A stretch of 64,000 bases of DNA. It comes from Pseudopyrenochaeta lycopersici. Its lineage: Eukaryota; Ascomycota; Dothideomycetes; Pleosporales; Pseudopyrenochaetaceae. Position 1 is the stretch's first letter; each line of letters opens with the position of its first letter. A program made the translations under genes and the position numbers. The stretch covers positions 1,364,001-1,428,000 of the forward strand of contig NHZP01000012.1 of NCBI GenBank assembly GCA_003313425.1, given 5' to 3'. Below the pieces are notes generated by a model that had not been told where the DNA came from, ran no database searches, and worked only from the letters and a program-made list of their open reading frames with translations. Shown one piece after another: positions 42,517-54,679 of the stretch.

Positions 42517-43903
42517 ATGAAAGTGTCCCTACTTCCATTGTTGGGGTTGACAAGCTTCGCTGCAGCCCAGAGCAGTTCCTCACAATCTCCAGTCGCGGTC
42601 ACGTTGAGTGGCTCAGCAAGGAGCCTCACTCGCGGTGATTTTGGACCCATCCCAACCGTGCCCTCGGACTTTGAGGGCAGTACCTTTGCATCGATAACAA
42701 TGAACGCATCCTCTAGCGTCACCGGAACTTCCAACACTACAGCAACAAGTTCAACAACCACTGAAGACGCTCTGACGAATATTGGAGGGACGAACAGGAC
42801 ATTGACCCCTACCGGTACAGGAACTACCCCAGCTCGACCATCAAATACACAGCCATGTAACAACTACCCGGAGTTCTGCAACCGCAAATACTCAAATATA
42901 ACTGAAGTTTGCGCACACAACTCACCCTTTACGCGTCCGAACAATGTAGCCCGTAACCAAGACTATGGTGTTACTCAGCAATTGAATGATGGTATTCGTA
43001 TGCTGCAAGGGCAGGCGCACTACATCAATGGCACACTATACTACTGCCATTCATCTTGTGACCTATTGAATGCTGGGACTGTGGAAGACTACCTCCGCGA
43101 AGTAACAGCGTGGGTGGAGACGCATCCATTCGACGTCATTACAATCATCTTCGGAAATTACAATTGGCAGGACAAAGATGCAGATGGCAATGCCTTGGTC
43201 ACTTCAGCTGACTATGTTGATCCTATCGAGAAATCTGGACTAAGAAAATACATCTATCAGCCGCCCAAAACCGCAATGACACTAGAAGATTGGCCCACGC
43301 TTGGAGAAATGATCATCAAGAATGAACGCGTCGTCACATTTATCGACTACAACTTTGACACCACTACCGTACCTTACATGTTATGGGAATTCTACAATAT
43401 TTGGGAAACTCCGTTTAGTCCAACCGATTTTGAGTTTCCTTGTACACTTGGGAGGCCCGAAGGATTGTCCGAGGATCAGATGAAAGAGATGATGTATATG
43501 GCGAACCATAACCTCAACGCTGAAATTGCGTTCGGTGGTTTCAGTCTGTTGGTTCCAAATGTGGCCCAAATAAATCAGACCAACGCTCTTTCGGGAGATG
43601 GCAGTCTAGGGCTCATGTCCAATCAGTGCACTGGTAAGAGTAACGCCTGAAAGCTCGTCATGTACTCGCATATTAACAAACTAAACAGCACAATGGGACC
43701 GTCCCCCGAATTTCCTCTTGGTTGACTTTTACAACCAAGGCCCAACGAATGGATCTGTGTTTGAAGTTGCAGCGCGCGCAAACGGTGTCAACTACAACCG
43801 CGAGTGCTGCGGAAGTACGAGATCACTTGCAGCAGTCATGATCAGGCCGTCAACCGCATATTTTAGCTTTGTAATTGCGATTGCAGCAGCTTTAGTGTTG
43901 TAA
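42517..43903 (+). CDS. GPI-anchored PLC-like phosphodiesterase
   Basis: Exons 42517..43633 and 43689..43903, intron 55 nt; 443 aa. A signal peptide (MKVSLLPLLGLTSFAAAQ) is followed by about 90 residues rich in S, T and N with glycosylation sequons. Then comes a PI-PLC-like TIM-barrel domain: CAHNSPFTRPNNVARNQDYG with the first catalytic-type His, LNDGIRMLQGQAHY, HPFDVITIIFGNY, ERVVTFIDYNFD and, after the intron, NFLLVDFYNQG. The C terminus is hydrophobic (TAYFSFVIAIAAALVL) without charged tail, a GPI-addition signal. A surface or wall phosphodiesterase is likely. The second catalytic His of true PI-PLCs is not evident, as in many fungal members, so activity is unproven. Confidence 0.88.
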
Positions 43904-45009
43904 ACCTGCGAGGTGATCCAATGAAGCAGAAAACACCACTATATGACTTTTTGGGTTTGCGCGTTTGGCATATCCTAGCATGCATAGGTGTTCAAGGCTA
44001 TGCATTTGCTATTATAATTTTCTAGCGGCGTTTCTGTCTTCTATTCGAATGACTAAATCTATTGTCTCAAAATGTCCCCAGTGTATAGAAAATTTAGAGG
44101 TTTTGTGCCAATCATTTCGGATATTCACATCACCGAGCCTCGACCTATAGACGCGGGTATGTAGCAGATTTGTAGAGTTCACTACTTGTGAAACACGGCC
44201 CACTGGAGGGTTGACATCTATTTTCAATTCTTTAGAAACAGTTCAACAGCCGATTACACCTAGCTCACGACGTTTTGGTTTATGTGGCCTTTTGCATAAG
44301 TATAAGTATGCAGCTGGAATGGCTGGAAAAGACCATCAAGAAATTCTCATGTCTCCGACTTCCCTTCCCGGACTCCTTTCCAAGTTTTTCACAAATTTCT
44401 TCTCATTTGCAAGTCAGCTCCTCTGCCACAATGAATCAAGTTGCATCTTGATTCTCTATTTCAGGTTCTGCATTTGCGCAGGGTCCTCCCGGGCGTCTAG
44501 CCACGAATGCGAGAAGTGCTCTGGTCTTACTGTTCCGAGGTGTCGAACCACCCTCCTAATCAACTCTCATAACTTGGTACATTTGGCTTGGTCGAATGAG
44601 TATATGGAGACACTGGAAACAGTAGTGTGTTTAAAAAAAAAAAAGGTCGAAAAGGGGTGCTGAGGCCAGCTTACATCCGTCAGCAAGATCAAGCGACTAG
44701 TATGCTAGATCCAAGGTTGAAGATTGGGCTGCAATACAGCTTAATTCTCTCATGCTGGACGACTGGAAGACTTTTTTTTTATAACTTTTGACTGCGCGAG
44801 TCGAGGTGACATGTCACGAAATGTATTGAGGTTCGCTTACCAAGAGATAAACTCTATCCCTATTCCTCTTGCAGAGGTTCTATCTCTGCATCTAAGTGAG
44901 TTGTAAAACTAATCTAATGTTTTTGTGCAACCCGCTTTGAAAGGAAACAAACGCTAGCTGTCCGATTTGGTCGTGTTGTGTCTTCAATGCCAATTGCTTA
45001 GTATTTTGC
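43904..45009. other. intergenic region between convergent genes
   Basis: 1.1 kb. It holds a 12-base A run at 44633..44644 and a 9-base T run at 44772..44780. An ORF at 44211..44663 (plus) has no recognisable character. Confidence 0.45.
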
Positions 45010-45836
45010 TTACGAACTCGTCTCGCCCTCTCCAAATGCCTTGATCTTATGATAGATCGCAGCATCAATCGCTTTCGCATTGCTCATTACTTTTTTCGTC
45101 CAATCTGAAATTGGCTCAAGAGCCTTGACATCCATTCCTAATTCGTTCTCTTCGCCAAACTCGTGGATAGCCAGAAAGGACAGCTCCGGACTTTCTCTGA
45201 AGTCGTTGCCGTGCTGGAATAACAGATTATAGCGCCATGTTCGTCTCCAGCCGGGCTGCTCCGACATCTGCTGATTGTGCTCTTCACGATACCCTGCCGT
45301 TTTAAATAAGACGTCAGCCATTGTGTCGCATGCACTTCGTCTGCGAGTTTGACTTACAAGCATCTAGATCGGCTTCTTCTCCGAGTGACGGTTGCATCAT
45401 GGCAAGCAAGAGAGTTGGCGGCGCTTCTAGTGTATTCGTAATTAGCTGACCTTTTGTCCCACGTGGAAGTGTATCTCTTACCTTCAGTCTGCTTTGAAGT
45501 CTCGTATAACTGCTCGAAAGAAAAGATTCTTGTTTCGAAGTCCATAACATTATCCACATCCCCATCGAAAAATCCCCTATCGCTATTTCTTGAAACTTCC
45601 ATGAGCTTTCCAGCGTGCACCAACTCCAGCTTCGGCACCCTGTACATAGCCACTACTTGCTTGTCATAGTCCGGATTTGCAGCCTGGTAATGAGATGCAT
45701 GACTGACTACTCCAGAAGCTAGTAATCTGGGAACATATTCCTCTTGAAACCACTCTGTTGCTTCCTCTTCCGTCATTTTCGCTGAACGATGTAGCTTGAC
45801 GAAGCTGAGAATGATGCCAGGTCCAGACCAGGACAT
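45010..45836 (-). CDS. EthD-domain-like (dimeric alpha/beta-barrel) protein
   Basis: Exons (minus) 45836..45482, 45426..45358 and 45293..45010; introns 55 and 64 nt; 235 aa. It begins MSWSGPGIILSFVKLHRSAKM and appears to consist of two similar halves. The first has MTEEEATEWFQEEYVPRLLASG...SHYQAANPDYDKQVVAMYRVP; the second WYREEHNQQMSEQPGWRRTWRYNLL...LSFLAIHEFGE. The pattern of a tryptophan/tyrosine helix ending in EEH or EEY, then a strand with an aromatic, is that of EthD and related ferredoxin-like dimeric barrels, often found in fungal secondary metabolism or small-molecule handling. The middle exon of 69 nt is required to keep frame. Function is not predictable and no biosynthetic genes lie near. 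Confidence 0.78.
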
Positions 45837-46282
45837 CTTTGTGTAATTAAATGCAGGACTTAAGCGACTATAGGCGGATGAAAATGCCCGCGAGTGATAG
45901 TTCCAATGGATTGCTTGAGTTTCCTGGTATTGAGCTGGCGTTTTCGTAGGTCAAGCCAGCTCAATGTAATTAGGGGTGCGGCTGGAGAACGCCTTACTCC
46001 GCAATCTTCCGAAACGGGTTATCCGAAGCGAGTCATCCAGCATCTCCGACGTAGTTCAAGAACATGTCAATGATATTGCAACATCCTACACTCAAAATGG
46101 CATTTATTAAAGAGGACCTCGAAGAGATCCCTTCGGTTCTTACATGTTCTCCAGATGTACAAGCACCCTTTTCGAAGCTTGCCTCCTATATATACATGAA
46201 TATCATAAATCAGATCGCTTCTAGTACAGAATAGGAATGATCATCGATAGCTTAGATTCCTTGATAGTTTGTATGTCTTCGC
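45837..46282. other. intergenic region
   Basis: 446 bases between two minus-strand genes; promoter and 3' UTR. Nothing notable. Confidence 0.5.
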
Positions 46283-47693
46283 TCACAAAATGATCATAGC
46301 AAACCCTGCCATAATCGCAGTAAGCGTCATCACGTAGAATGGGAACTCCGATGTAAAAGATGCTGAACTCGGCGCAACCTTCTGCGAAACACCAGATTGT
46401 CCTGACGCAGTCGCCGTACACTGCTCGCCGCATTCATAACCATTGGGACAGCAGTTCCCACCACGATTCGCAGGGCAGCTGTACCAACTACTTGGACACG
46501 ATCCGCTCTGAGGAGCTGCTGTGGTTGCAACGCCTGCTCCTGTTGGGGCTACGATGATTACGCCATTGGTACTAAGAATTGTTTCTGTTGGCAGAACGCA
46601 TGTTCCAGTAGTCTGGCAGTCACGTCCGACTCTACAGCATCCGGACGGGTAGTAGGCGCTGCATACGTAGAATCCGCTAGGGCACACATCATCCGTAGGT
46701 ACTGCGCTCGGGGCAGCAGACCCACTTGTTGGTCGCACAGGGGCCGATGGCGCTTGTGTGCTGGCAGGATTGTCGCCGAGACAAGAAGCACCTGTCGCAC
46801 AGGTTCGTCCATTCTGACAGCAACCGCCACCAAGACTGGCCGCACAGGAAAACCAGCCGGTGGAGCAAGTGTAGGCAGATGTCGATGTTGGCGTAGAAGT
46901 TGTTGAGGGTGTAGTTGGTACTACGATAACAGCTGTAGAAGATGGTGGAGAGGCCGCTGAAGATGAGGGTGGTTGAACATATGTTGTCGATGTACCCTCA
47001 AAAACACCTGATGCGTGTAAGTGGTTATAAGTTCTGGATGTTCTAGTGGTTGCAAGACTACTTACATCCAATACCCTGGCAGCGAAACCCAGGCAGACAA
47101 CATCCGCCATTAGAGGAGCCTGGGCAGGAAGAGTACCCATTAGCTGTGTCACACTTGACAGATCCCGCACAGGTCTGTCCTTGTGGGCAACAACCGATCG
47201 AACCGGCATCGGAATTGCTGTTGAGGTTTATACATGTAGTCCCAGTGCCACAGCAGACGTCAGGCGCGCCAATTGCGGAACAGCTATTTGTTCCGCTTGG
47301 ACAACTAAATTGCCTCTTGAGTAGCACGTCTCTTAAATGCAGTCGTGAAAGAAAGTCTTCATCAGCTAGTGGCCGTAGCGGCGATAATACCTGACAAGTC
47401 CCATTTCCAAAGTCTTCGAGGTCAGCTTTCCTTTGCAAATCGGAGGCGAAAATCCAGTTCTCCAACATGAACATCTCCCCCTCATCTATGCTCATTTTCC
47501 TAATTCCAATCGGCTTTTCTTTCTGGAGTCTTTCCTGAATACTGATACCGCGCTTAGCATGTGCCTCATCTTCCGGGAAGTACTTCATGTGTCTCGGAAG
47601 ATTGTGCGGCCATTGCGGCTCCGCACACAGGGGAGTTGCGCAGAGCAGCAAAATTATCGTTGGCGGTAAAGATAAGAATTTAGATAAATACAT
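46283..47693 (-). CDS. GPI-anchored protein with five cysteine-rich modules
   Basis: Exons (minus) 47693..47066 and 47007..46283, intron 58 nt that splits the codon of a cysteine; 450 aa. A signal peptide (MYLSKFLSLPPTIILLLCATPLCA) is followed by a charged segment and then five related modules with adjacent cysteines: DVCCGTGTTC, GGCCLPGFRC, GGGCCQNGRTC, SGCCRVGRDC and GNCCPNGYEC. Each is preceded by a C-x(4-7)-C pair, as in CSTGWFSC, CPSGFYVC and CPSSWYSC. Modules 2 and 3 are separated by an S/T/P linker and others by shorter ones. The C terminus is hydrophobic (YVMTLTAIMAGFAMIIL), a GPI signal. It is probably a disulfide-stabilised surface protein. The modules are granulin-like in spacing, but I cannot assign a function. 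Confidence 0.85.
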
Positions 47694-49886
47694 CTTAATA
47701 ATTCGTCAAGTTGAACAATGATTCAAAATGGAGTGGTAAAAATGCAAAAGCTCGCTGTCGCGATGAATGAAGCAAGCTTTCGGTGAGGTGGCTGGTGGAG
47801 CCTGGGCGGTGAGAATCCAGGAAACAACGAGGCTGGGATGCGTTGGCGACGCTATCCGCTGAGGCGACAACAAGGTACATCCTGTCGCAAATTAGCGTAG
47901 CGAAAACAACGCTGTATTATTGATGACACTTGCCACAGTCGCAAGTCGGATAAGGTAAGATAGTGAAGGTATATCGGAGGTTGGCTCTAGCGTCAGCCCC
48001 ACCTATTCCAGATTTGGCGGTGCCTTCATACTTCAAACCACCAACCACCAAAGGCTTTCCAAATCATCGAACCAACCGTTCCAATCTTCACGTTTATATT
48101 GATTTCTATGTTTTCTTGAGGTAAAGGTAAGACTTCCTGTTTAGATTGAAAACTTGGAATGTCAGGGAGAGCGGTTGGTAGATGTGATACAATATTCGCA
48201 TATCGCCATCAGCCAAGATTTTACATAACTTCAGCGCAAACAGTGCTAAGGTACGTGATAATTATGATCTGGATGGAATGTCTCTATTGTTCAAGTACGA
48301 GGCGTATTTACACAAAGAGATTCAGAAACATTAGTACCATTTGAATTATATAGAAAGCAATCGAGGGCTGAAGCGGCGAAGATTCCTTTCCGTTGAAGGG
48401 CGCAGGAGGGTTTTGTCATTGAACATACAGCTAGATGGCCGCCGGGTGGGTGGAGAGTCATCGATGCAAAGTATGAAGAAACTGTTCTAGATCATTGAGA
48501 CCGCATAACAATAGGCGTCTTGGGGCTGGGATTACGCCCGTCGCAATCAAAGTAACGTTATATGCTATAAGTGGAGCTTCTCACTTTAAGGATCTTACAT
48601 TGGGTCTTCAAGCCATTGAAAAAGCTTGCTGTTCCGTAACAGGAATCACAAATTGATAGCATCATTCCACTTCGGTGCGCCAAATGAAGGAGAAAATGTT
48701 TCTTATTGACAGTCATAAATATCAACTGAATGCCACTTCCCACAGCCTTGAATAGCTGGACAAAGCATCACACAAGACCAAAGCCGTCAGTACTTCAAAG
48801 CACTCCACAAAGATATCTCGCTCAAAAACAATTCGAGGGCACTAGACTGACACTCAGCAAAGCAGGTGACATTGCATACAAAAAGGAGAGTCACAATGGG
48901 AGACAACAGTCCTTGTAGCAATGCAAAATGAATCCTTACAGATATCTCCTGTAGTTCACAGCAATATTTCCAGCAGCCGTTCAATCACACAATTCATGGG
49001 CGGCGGTGTGGAACCCCCCAAAAAAAAGGTGAGGGCTCCAACCCACAAACAAAGGGTGGTGGAGACGCTCTCACAACAGGTCAGAGCTATCATGATCTTA
49101 CAAGTAGATCGCCTGATAGGGCGGATCATGAATGATTCCGTCGAGCACCGGTACGAGGGTTGAAGGGTACTAAGCCTTCGCATGGAGTGGGGCATGGGAA
49201 GGAGTAGAATGGAGGATACAAGTATTAGGAGAATGGAGGCTGTAAAAAGAAGTGATATCTTGCTACATGGGGAAGCATATATGCGAGAACGTCTTACCTA
49301 GATTGTGCATGCTCGTTATTTGCGAATGCTGATGGGAAGGTGATGAAATGGCGACCAGGACCTTGAAGAAAGCTACAGGAATGTACACTATAATATACTG
49401 TGGCTCGTTTAGTAGTAGTGGTGTCTTCTAGCTCTGTCTAGAACTCGTTGATATGCTATACGTATGAAGATTTATCAGGTTGTAGAAACCAGCATAACTG
49501 AGTTGCATGGGGTTCAAAATGTAGCTAGTCCCTGTCTAAGTTTGAGTCACTGTCTAGCGATTGGGTTGGGTGCACTGTGTATTAATCACATAGTACGGTT
49601 TGAACCAAAACATTTGTTAAAATAGTGTACAGTCGTATGAGATTGAAGATTTTGTTACTGCTTCCTCACTCTAGAGTGTGGGTTGTCTTTCTACGCTATC
49701 GCTATGCTATTTGATCATGGTAATTGGCACCGCATCAGGCCCTATTCTGCTCAGTGGCCTTTTATTTGTGGGGCGTCGGTCTAACAACCCTTTGCATGCT
49801 GCTAAGCAGTCACTCGGCTGCATCTGTTGCCTTGAATTCGTTCATATTCCATTGAAGCATCTCGCGCCTCGTGGCCGAAGATGCAC
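47694..49886. other. long intergenic region
   Basis: About 2.2 kb, one of the largest gene-free stretches here, between the start of the cysteine-rich gene and the SKI8 stop. All ORFs are under 85 codons. The best, 48921..49163 (plus), has no family resemblance. No terminal repeats, tRNA or coding relic could be made out. Confidence 0.45.
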
Positions 49887-51092
49887 TCAACCCGCAGCCT
49901 CTCGGTAGAAGCTGATCGCGTTGTTACCCCCAGCCAGCGCAAACATCTCGCTCTTCGTAGGAACCTTCGGTAGCCACTTTGCGGTCCACAGTGGTTTGTC
50001 CCCATGAGAGTGTGTCGCTACACAGGAACGAGTCTCGATGCGCCATACCTTGGCTTTCGAGTCGTGAGAACTGAGCTCCTGTCAGTACTCATACATCACG
50101 CATTTTAGACTGAGGTGCCCGAAACCTACCCTGATAGAAGATACTCGCCGGTATCACTCCAGTCGAGAGTCAGTACCCAACCTCCATGTCCAGTGAAATT
50201 TGCTACTTGCTCGCCAGAGGTGACGTCGTACAGCGCGATGATTCTCGCGTCTCCTCCAGCCGCAAGTAGCTTCGAAGCCGGTGAGAAAGACACACTGCGA
50301 ACGGGATGGACTAGGCCGGCCAAAGAATGCGCAAGGCGACCGCTCTCATTATTGAAGACATAAATGGAGCCGTTCTCGTGGCCTGAAGCTGTGAAGCTGC
50401 CATTGCGGCTCTGGAAATTCTTAGCATTAGCACCATTGTCAGGCAACCATGGGGAGGATAGACGTACCAGATCAACACAAAGCCCAAAGCTGCCTTTTGT
50501 CTCATATTCCCGGATCCTGGGCATACCCTCCTCATTTAAGCTCCAAACATTAATCTTGCCATTGATGCTGGTGCTTGCTAGGTACTGGCCATCTGCGCTC
50601 AGTGCAATAGCCCAGATCTCGCCTGGCTTATTTCGATCTACCGTTTGTGTCAGTGCCGTGTTTGTAGAAGATCCAATACACAGATCTTGTAGGTGCATGA
50701 AAGCACAAGGCGTACCCACCAACAATCTCGCCATCCTCACTCCACACACCATCCTCATTTTGGCGCCATATCTTGACCTTTCCCTCGAAGCCAGCACTCG
50801 CTGCCCGTTTTGCCTTTTCTTCTCGTGCGGTGACTAGGTGATGTATACCCAATGGATGCGCTTTATCAATGGTTTGTACTATGGGGAACTCTGCTTGTGT
50901 GGTATCGTAGACGTTGATGGTGCTGGAACCTGAAGCGGAGAGAAGTTGTGTGCTAGTCGGCGCTACGGCGAAGATATCGCTAGCTTTTGGGTGCGCTGAG
51001 TCTACTGTGTGGAGGGTGAGGTACTGTTTTGACTATTGGCCATTTAGGACATGTACCTGCATACGAATACTTGGAGCATTGAGACATACCAT
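49887..51092 (-). CDS. SKI8: Ski8 (Rec14) WD40 protein of the superkiller complex
   Basis: Exons (minus) 51092..51090, 51032..50720, 50637..50468, 50410..50130 and 50070..49887; introns 57, 82, 57 and 59 nt; 316 aa. Ski8 is the WD40 subunit of the Ski complex, which feeds mRNA to the cytosolic exosome; it also acts in meiotic recombination with Spo11 in yeast. The protein starts MSKQYLTLHTVDSAHPKASD, the family start. Repeats are visible in AGFEGKVKIWRQ, ADGQYLASTSINGKINVWSL, ASGHENGSIYVFNNESG, PASKLLAAGGDARIIALYD, DTGEYLLSGSHDSKAKVWR and the C-terminal NNAISFYREAAG. The first coding exon consists of the ATG alone, followed at once by GTATGT; no other nearby ATG fits the conserved N terminus. 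The last acceptor is CTCAG, not the earlier GACAG, to keep SGSHDSK. Confidence 0.92.
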
Positions 51093-51560
51093 GGCGATGA
51101 GTTTGGAGCTCTAAAGCTTCCAGAGATGCGCAACACTCCTATACTATAACAAAGACATGCATAGAATTGTCTGATGTCTGAACTGTAAAAACGACGGGAA
51201 ATAGATCAGAGCTCGATGAGGTCAGTAGAAACGCGAAAACGCGATGTCACCAGTGCAACCATCCCACTTCCAGCCCCGCAATGCAAATACGCCAAACACT
51301 CAGACATTAGGCCCTTGCTTCACCGCCAATCACACCGCACAGCAGCTTCGAGTTACCCAGATGTCAAGAATGTTGCCTCGATGCCATTGATTCTACCTAG
51401 AAGTTCAGCGAGCTTCTGTAAAACCCTAGCTATACAGTCACAAAGTAGTGCCATACGACGAGCGACAACTCAGCGATTAGGTCACCAGCAGCCATTCACA
51501 AGTTCAAAGAACGCACTAAACGCACCCCCCGCTCGCACCTTTTCCCTCACCTCCTTCACC
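51093..51560. promoter_or_regulatory. divergent SKI8/GUK1 region with possible GUK1 presequence
   Basis: 468 bases between the two most likely starts. The right part (51216..51560) is open in the GUK1 frame and has ATGs at 51216 and 51381. It encodes a basic, S/R/A-rich sequence that could be a mitochondrial presequence in a longer isoform. Confidence 0.5.
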
Positions 51561-52230
51561 ATGGCACCCGTCGATCCCGTGGACACCAAGGCGGTGCAAT
51601 CCAATCGCCCCATCGTAATCTCCGGCCCCAGTGGCGCCGGCAAGTCCACCATCCTCAAGCGCCTGTTCGACGAGTACCCTGATAAGTTTGGCTTCAGCGT
51701 TTCACACACGACACGGGGGCCTCGCGGAAGCGAGAAGGATGGCGTGGAATACAACTTCGTGACCAAGGACGAGTTCCTGAAGCTGGTCGACGAAAAAGGC
51801 TTCATTGAGCACGCAAAGTTTGGAAGCAACCACTATGGAACAAGTATCAAGGCGGTGAACGACATTGCAGAGAAGGGAAGGATTTGTGTTCTAGACATTG
51901 AGATGGAGGTATGTCTATGCTTTTCTCCGTCTTGTTTGAGCGCAACTATTCACAAAAATGCAGGGCGTCAAGCAAGTCGCAAATCACCCCACCTTCCCTC
52001 GCCCACGGTTCCTTTTCCTCTCCCCACCGTCCACCGAGATCCTTGAGCAGCGGCTAAGGAGCCGGGCGACAGACAAGGAGGAGGACATTTTGAAGAGATT
52101 AAACCAGGCAAAGGTCGAGATGGATTTCGCATATAGTGGGGAGGCACCCCATGATAAGATCGTGGTTAATGATGACCTTGACAAGGCCTATAAAGAGGTC
52201 AAGGAATTCATTATTGGTAGCGACGCGTGA
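51561..52230 (+). CDS. GUK1: guanylate kinase
   Basis: Exons 51561..51908 and 51964..52230, intron 55 nt; 204 aa against 187 in yeast. It phosphorylates GMP to GDP with ATP, essential for GTP supply. The P-loop GPSGAGKST sits at residues 22-30, followed by the GMP-binding region [46 protein letters not shown] and the lid ([16 protein letters not shown]). I chose the ATG at 51561 (TTCACCATGGC, strong context) because it matches the length of cytosolic enzymes. The frame is also open from ATGs at 51216 and 51381, which would add 115 or 60 residues of presequence-like text. Confidence 0.92.
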
Positions 52231-53483
52231 ACAAACGAGAATAGGGAACGCAGCAAAGGCAGGCTCAGTCGAGCATCTAGAGGTCAAGCAAGAAAGAGGC
52301 ATAGCTAGACACAGTGATACCACAACACATTGAACAGCACAAGCAAAAGCATAGAGGAATTGAGTAGACATGAATTCGATTGGAGCAAAACTATATAAGC
52401 CGTCAAGTTTATCAGATACCGTCGTAGAAAATTCAGCAGTGGCCATCCTACCCTTTGGGATTCAGACAGCCTCAGTGCTTGACTCTATTTCTATTTTGAT
52501 CATCATGTAAACCCGATTAATGGCTGAAAGGATCTGGCTTGTTCGACCAAGCACGCATAGCCCGCCCATGAGGTTGATCAATGAAGAACAGTTCCAAGGG
52601 ACGCCTACCGTCAGATCCGAAAAGTTTGGAAGGAACGTTCCTCGCGTCAAGAATAAGCCCCATTGAGTTACCCCCCACACGCCTCGCATGAGCAAGACGG
52701 CAGAAGGCAATCGCATAACCATAGACTGGACGAGAAGACCCTCCATACCTTGCAATCCCCCGGCACATCCCTCCTCCTCGTGTTTTCCAACAACCCTTCA
52801 GCGCACAGGCAAGGTAGCCAGCGGACTCATATCATCGCCCAGGGGCCAGCTCCTCCGCCTGCGGCATCGAGAAAGCGAAGAACAAGAGTGCAGGCGGAAA
52901 AGAGGGCGAAGAAGAGCGTAAAGCGGTAGAGAGGCCGCGCTTCTGTGGCGGTTCGTTGCTGAAAGTGCGATCGCGAGAATCGATGTCCGGGGACTTTCTC
53001 CCAAAGCGTAGGTGGAGAGATGCCCGGAGGCACTCTGTGTGTGTGCTTCGTTGCGATTCTTTGAGCGAGGAACGTTGGAGGGAAAGAAAGCTGGGGCTCG
53101 AGGAAAATACTAGTTGCTCCGGCGGCCGGGCAAAGGTAAAGCCGTTGGACTAGGCAGCGCTAGGCGGTGATTGGGCTGGCGCCTTGCCAGGGTGCCTGGG
53201 GAGCTTTGGACTGCAGGCTTTCTTTGCGCAGCGCGTCGGTCAAGGACATAAAGAGTCTACAGCGGAACATTGAGATTGTGCGCCTCTTGGATCCTTTTCC
53301 TCACAGCCGGGAATATCTTCAGCCTCTATCTTGTACCATCGACCAGGCGCGAGCAAGAATAAGCCTGCCTCACCTACCAGAGCTTAACAACACAAGGCTC
53401 GCGCACAGCTCCACTGCCGCCTACCCACTGCCGCCCCAAACGCCAATCCAACCCGCCCAACGCGCGGAACATAACTGAGCAAC
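52231..53483. other. intergenic region and RAE1 5' flank
   Basis: 1.25 kb between same-strand genes. Short arginine-rich ORFs overlap on both strands at 52663..53033 without recognisable family. The last 150 bases are a CA- and CT-rich leader ending AGCAACATGGC at the RAE1 start. Confidence 0.45.
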
Positions 53484-54679
53484 ATGGCGCTTTTCGGACA
53501 GACGGCTGCGGCTACCACAAGCTCTACTACGGGCGACACCAGCAAAGATGTCGAAGTACAACAGAGCCAGCTTCCATCAGACAGCATATCCGATCTCCAG
53601 TTCTCGCCCACCAACGACTTCCTCGCAGTAGGAAGCTGGGACAAGAAGGTCTACATCTACGAAGTCGGCAACAATGGCGCACAGGGGAAATGGCTGTTTG
53701 AATGCCAGGGCCATGTTCTTGGTCTGGGATGGTCAAAGGTAAGCGCCCGTACATCCGCCCATGCAAATTGCGAGAGACTGACATCACACAGGATGGCACC
53801 CGCGTAGCAGCAGGCGACTCCACGGGCATGCTCAACATCGTCGACTTCCGCACTGCTCCTGCCAACGGCCAAATCCAAGCGCAGCAAGCCAAGGCCCACG
53901 CCGAAGGCATCAAGTGCGTGCGCTGGTTCCAATCCAACGGCAAAGACTTTGTCGCCACAGGCTCCTGGGACAAGACGGTCAAGTTCTGGGACTTGCAGGG
54001 CGCCGAGCCCGTCGCTACTCTGCAGACACAAGAGCGTGTGTACAGTATGGACATCAAGGACCAACTGCTGGTCATTGCGACTGCAGAGAGGCACATCCAC
54101 ATGGTCAATCTAAACGACCCCACCAAGATTTACAAGACCATCACTAGCCCATTGAAGTGGCAGACAAGGGTTGTGAGCTGCTTCTCGGATGCGACTGGTT
54201 TCGCTGTGGGATCCATCGAAGGAAGATGCGCTATTCAGTATGTCGAAGACAAAGACACTAGGTAAGCCTGTATCTCGCAACCTCATCTCGCACCAAATGC
54301 TAACATTCTTGCCAGCCTCAACTTCTCCTTCAAATGTCACCGCCAACAAGACCCCACCTCCCGCGACGTCGCCAAAGTCTTTTCTGTCAATGCCATTTCC
54401 TTCCACCCACAACACGGCACCTTCAGCACTGCCGGCTCCGATGGCACTTTCCACTTCTGGGACAAGGACGCCAAGCACCGTCTTAAAGGCTACCCCGAAG
54501 TTGGCGGCTCCATCACAGCCACCGCGTTCAGCAAGGACGGCAACATCTTTGCGTACGCGGTCAGCTATGATTGGAGCAAGGGATACAGCGGAAACACAGC
54601 CGGGTACCCGATCAAACTGAAACTCCATCCGATATTGGGAGATGAGTGCAAACCCCGACCAGGCAGCAAGAAGAGGTAA
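53484..54679 (+). CDS. RAE1: mRNA export factor Rae1/Gle2 (WD40)
   Basis: Exons 53484..53738, 53792..54261 and 54316..54679; introns 53 and 54 nt; 362 aa, the family length. Rae1/Gle2 binds the Nup98-type GLEBS motif at nuclear pores and takes part in mRNA export. After a short low-complexity N terminus (MALFGQTAAATTSSTTG) come the blades: SISDLQFSPTNDFLAVGSWD, GHVLGLGWSKDGTRVAAGDS, GIKCVRWFQSNGKDFVATGSWDKTVKFWD, VYSMDIKDQLLVIATAERHI, QTRVVSCFSDATGFAVGSIEGR, and NAISFHPQHGTFSTAGSDGTFHFWDK. It ends with AYAVSYDWSKGY and a basic tail. Several of these are signature Rae1 sequences. Confidence 0.95.

Noticed and set aside
48921..49163. 80-codon plus-strand ORF
   Set aside because: No homologous feeling, no splice partners; a run of eight A inside suggests neutral sequence.
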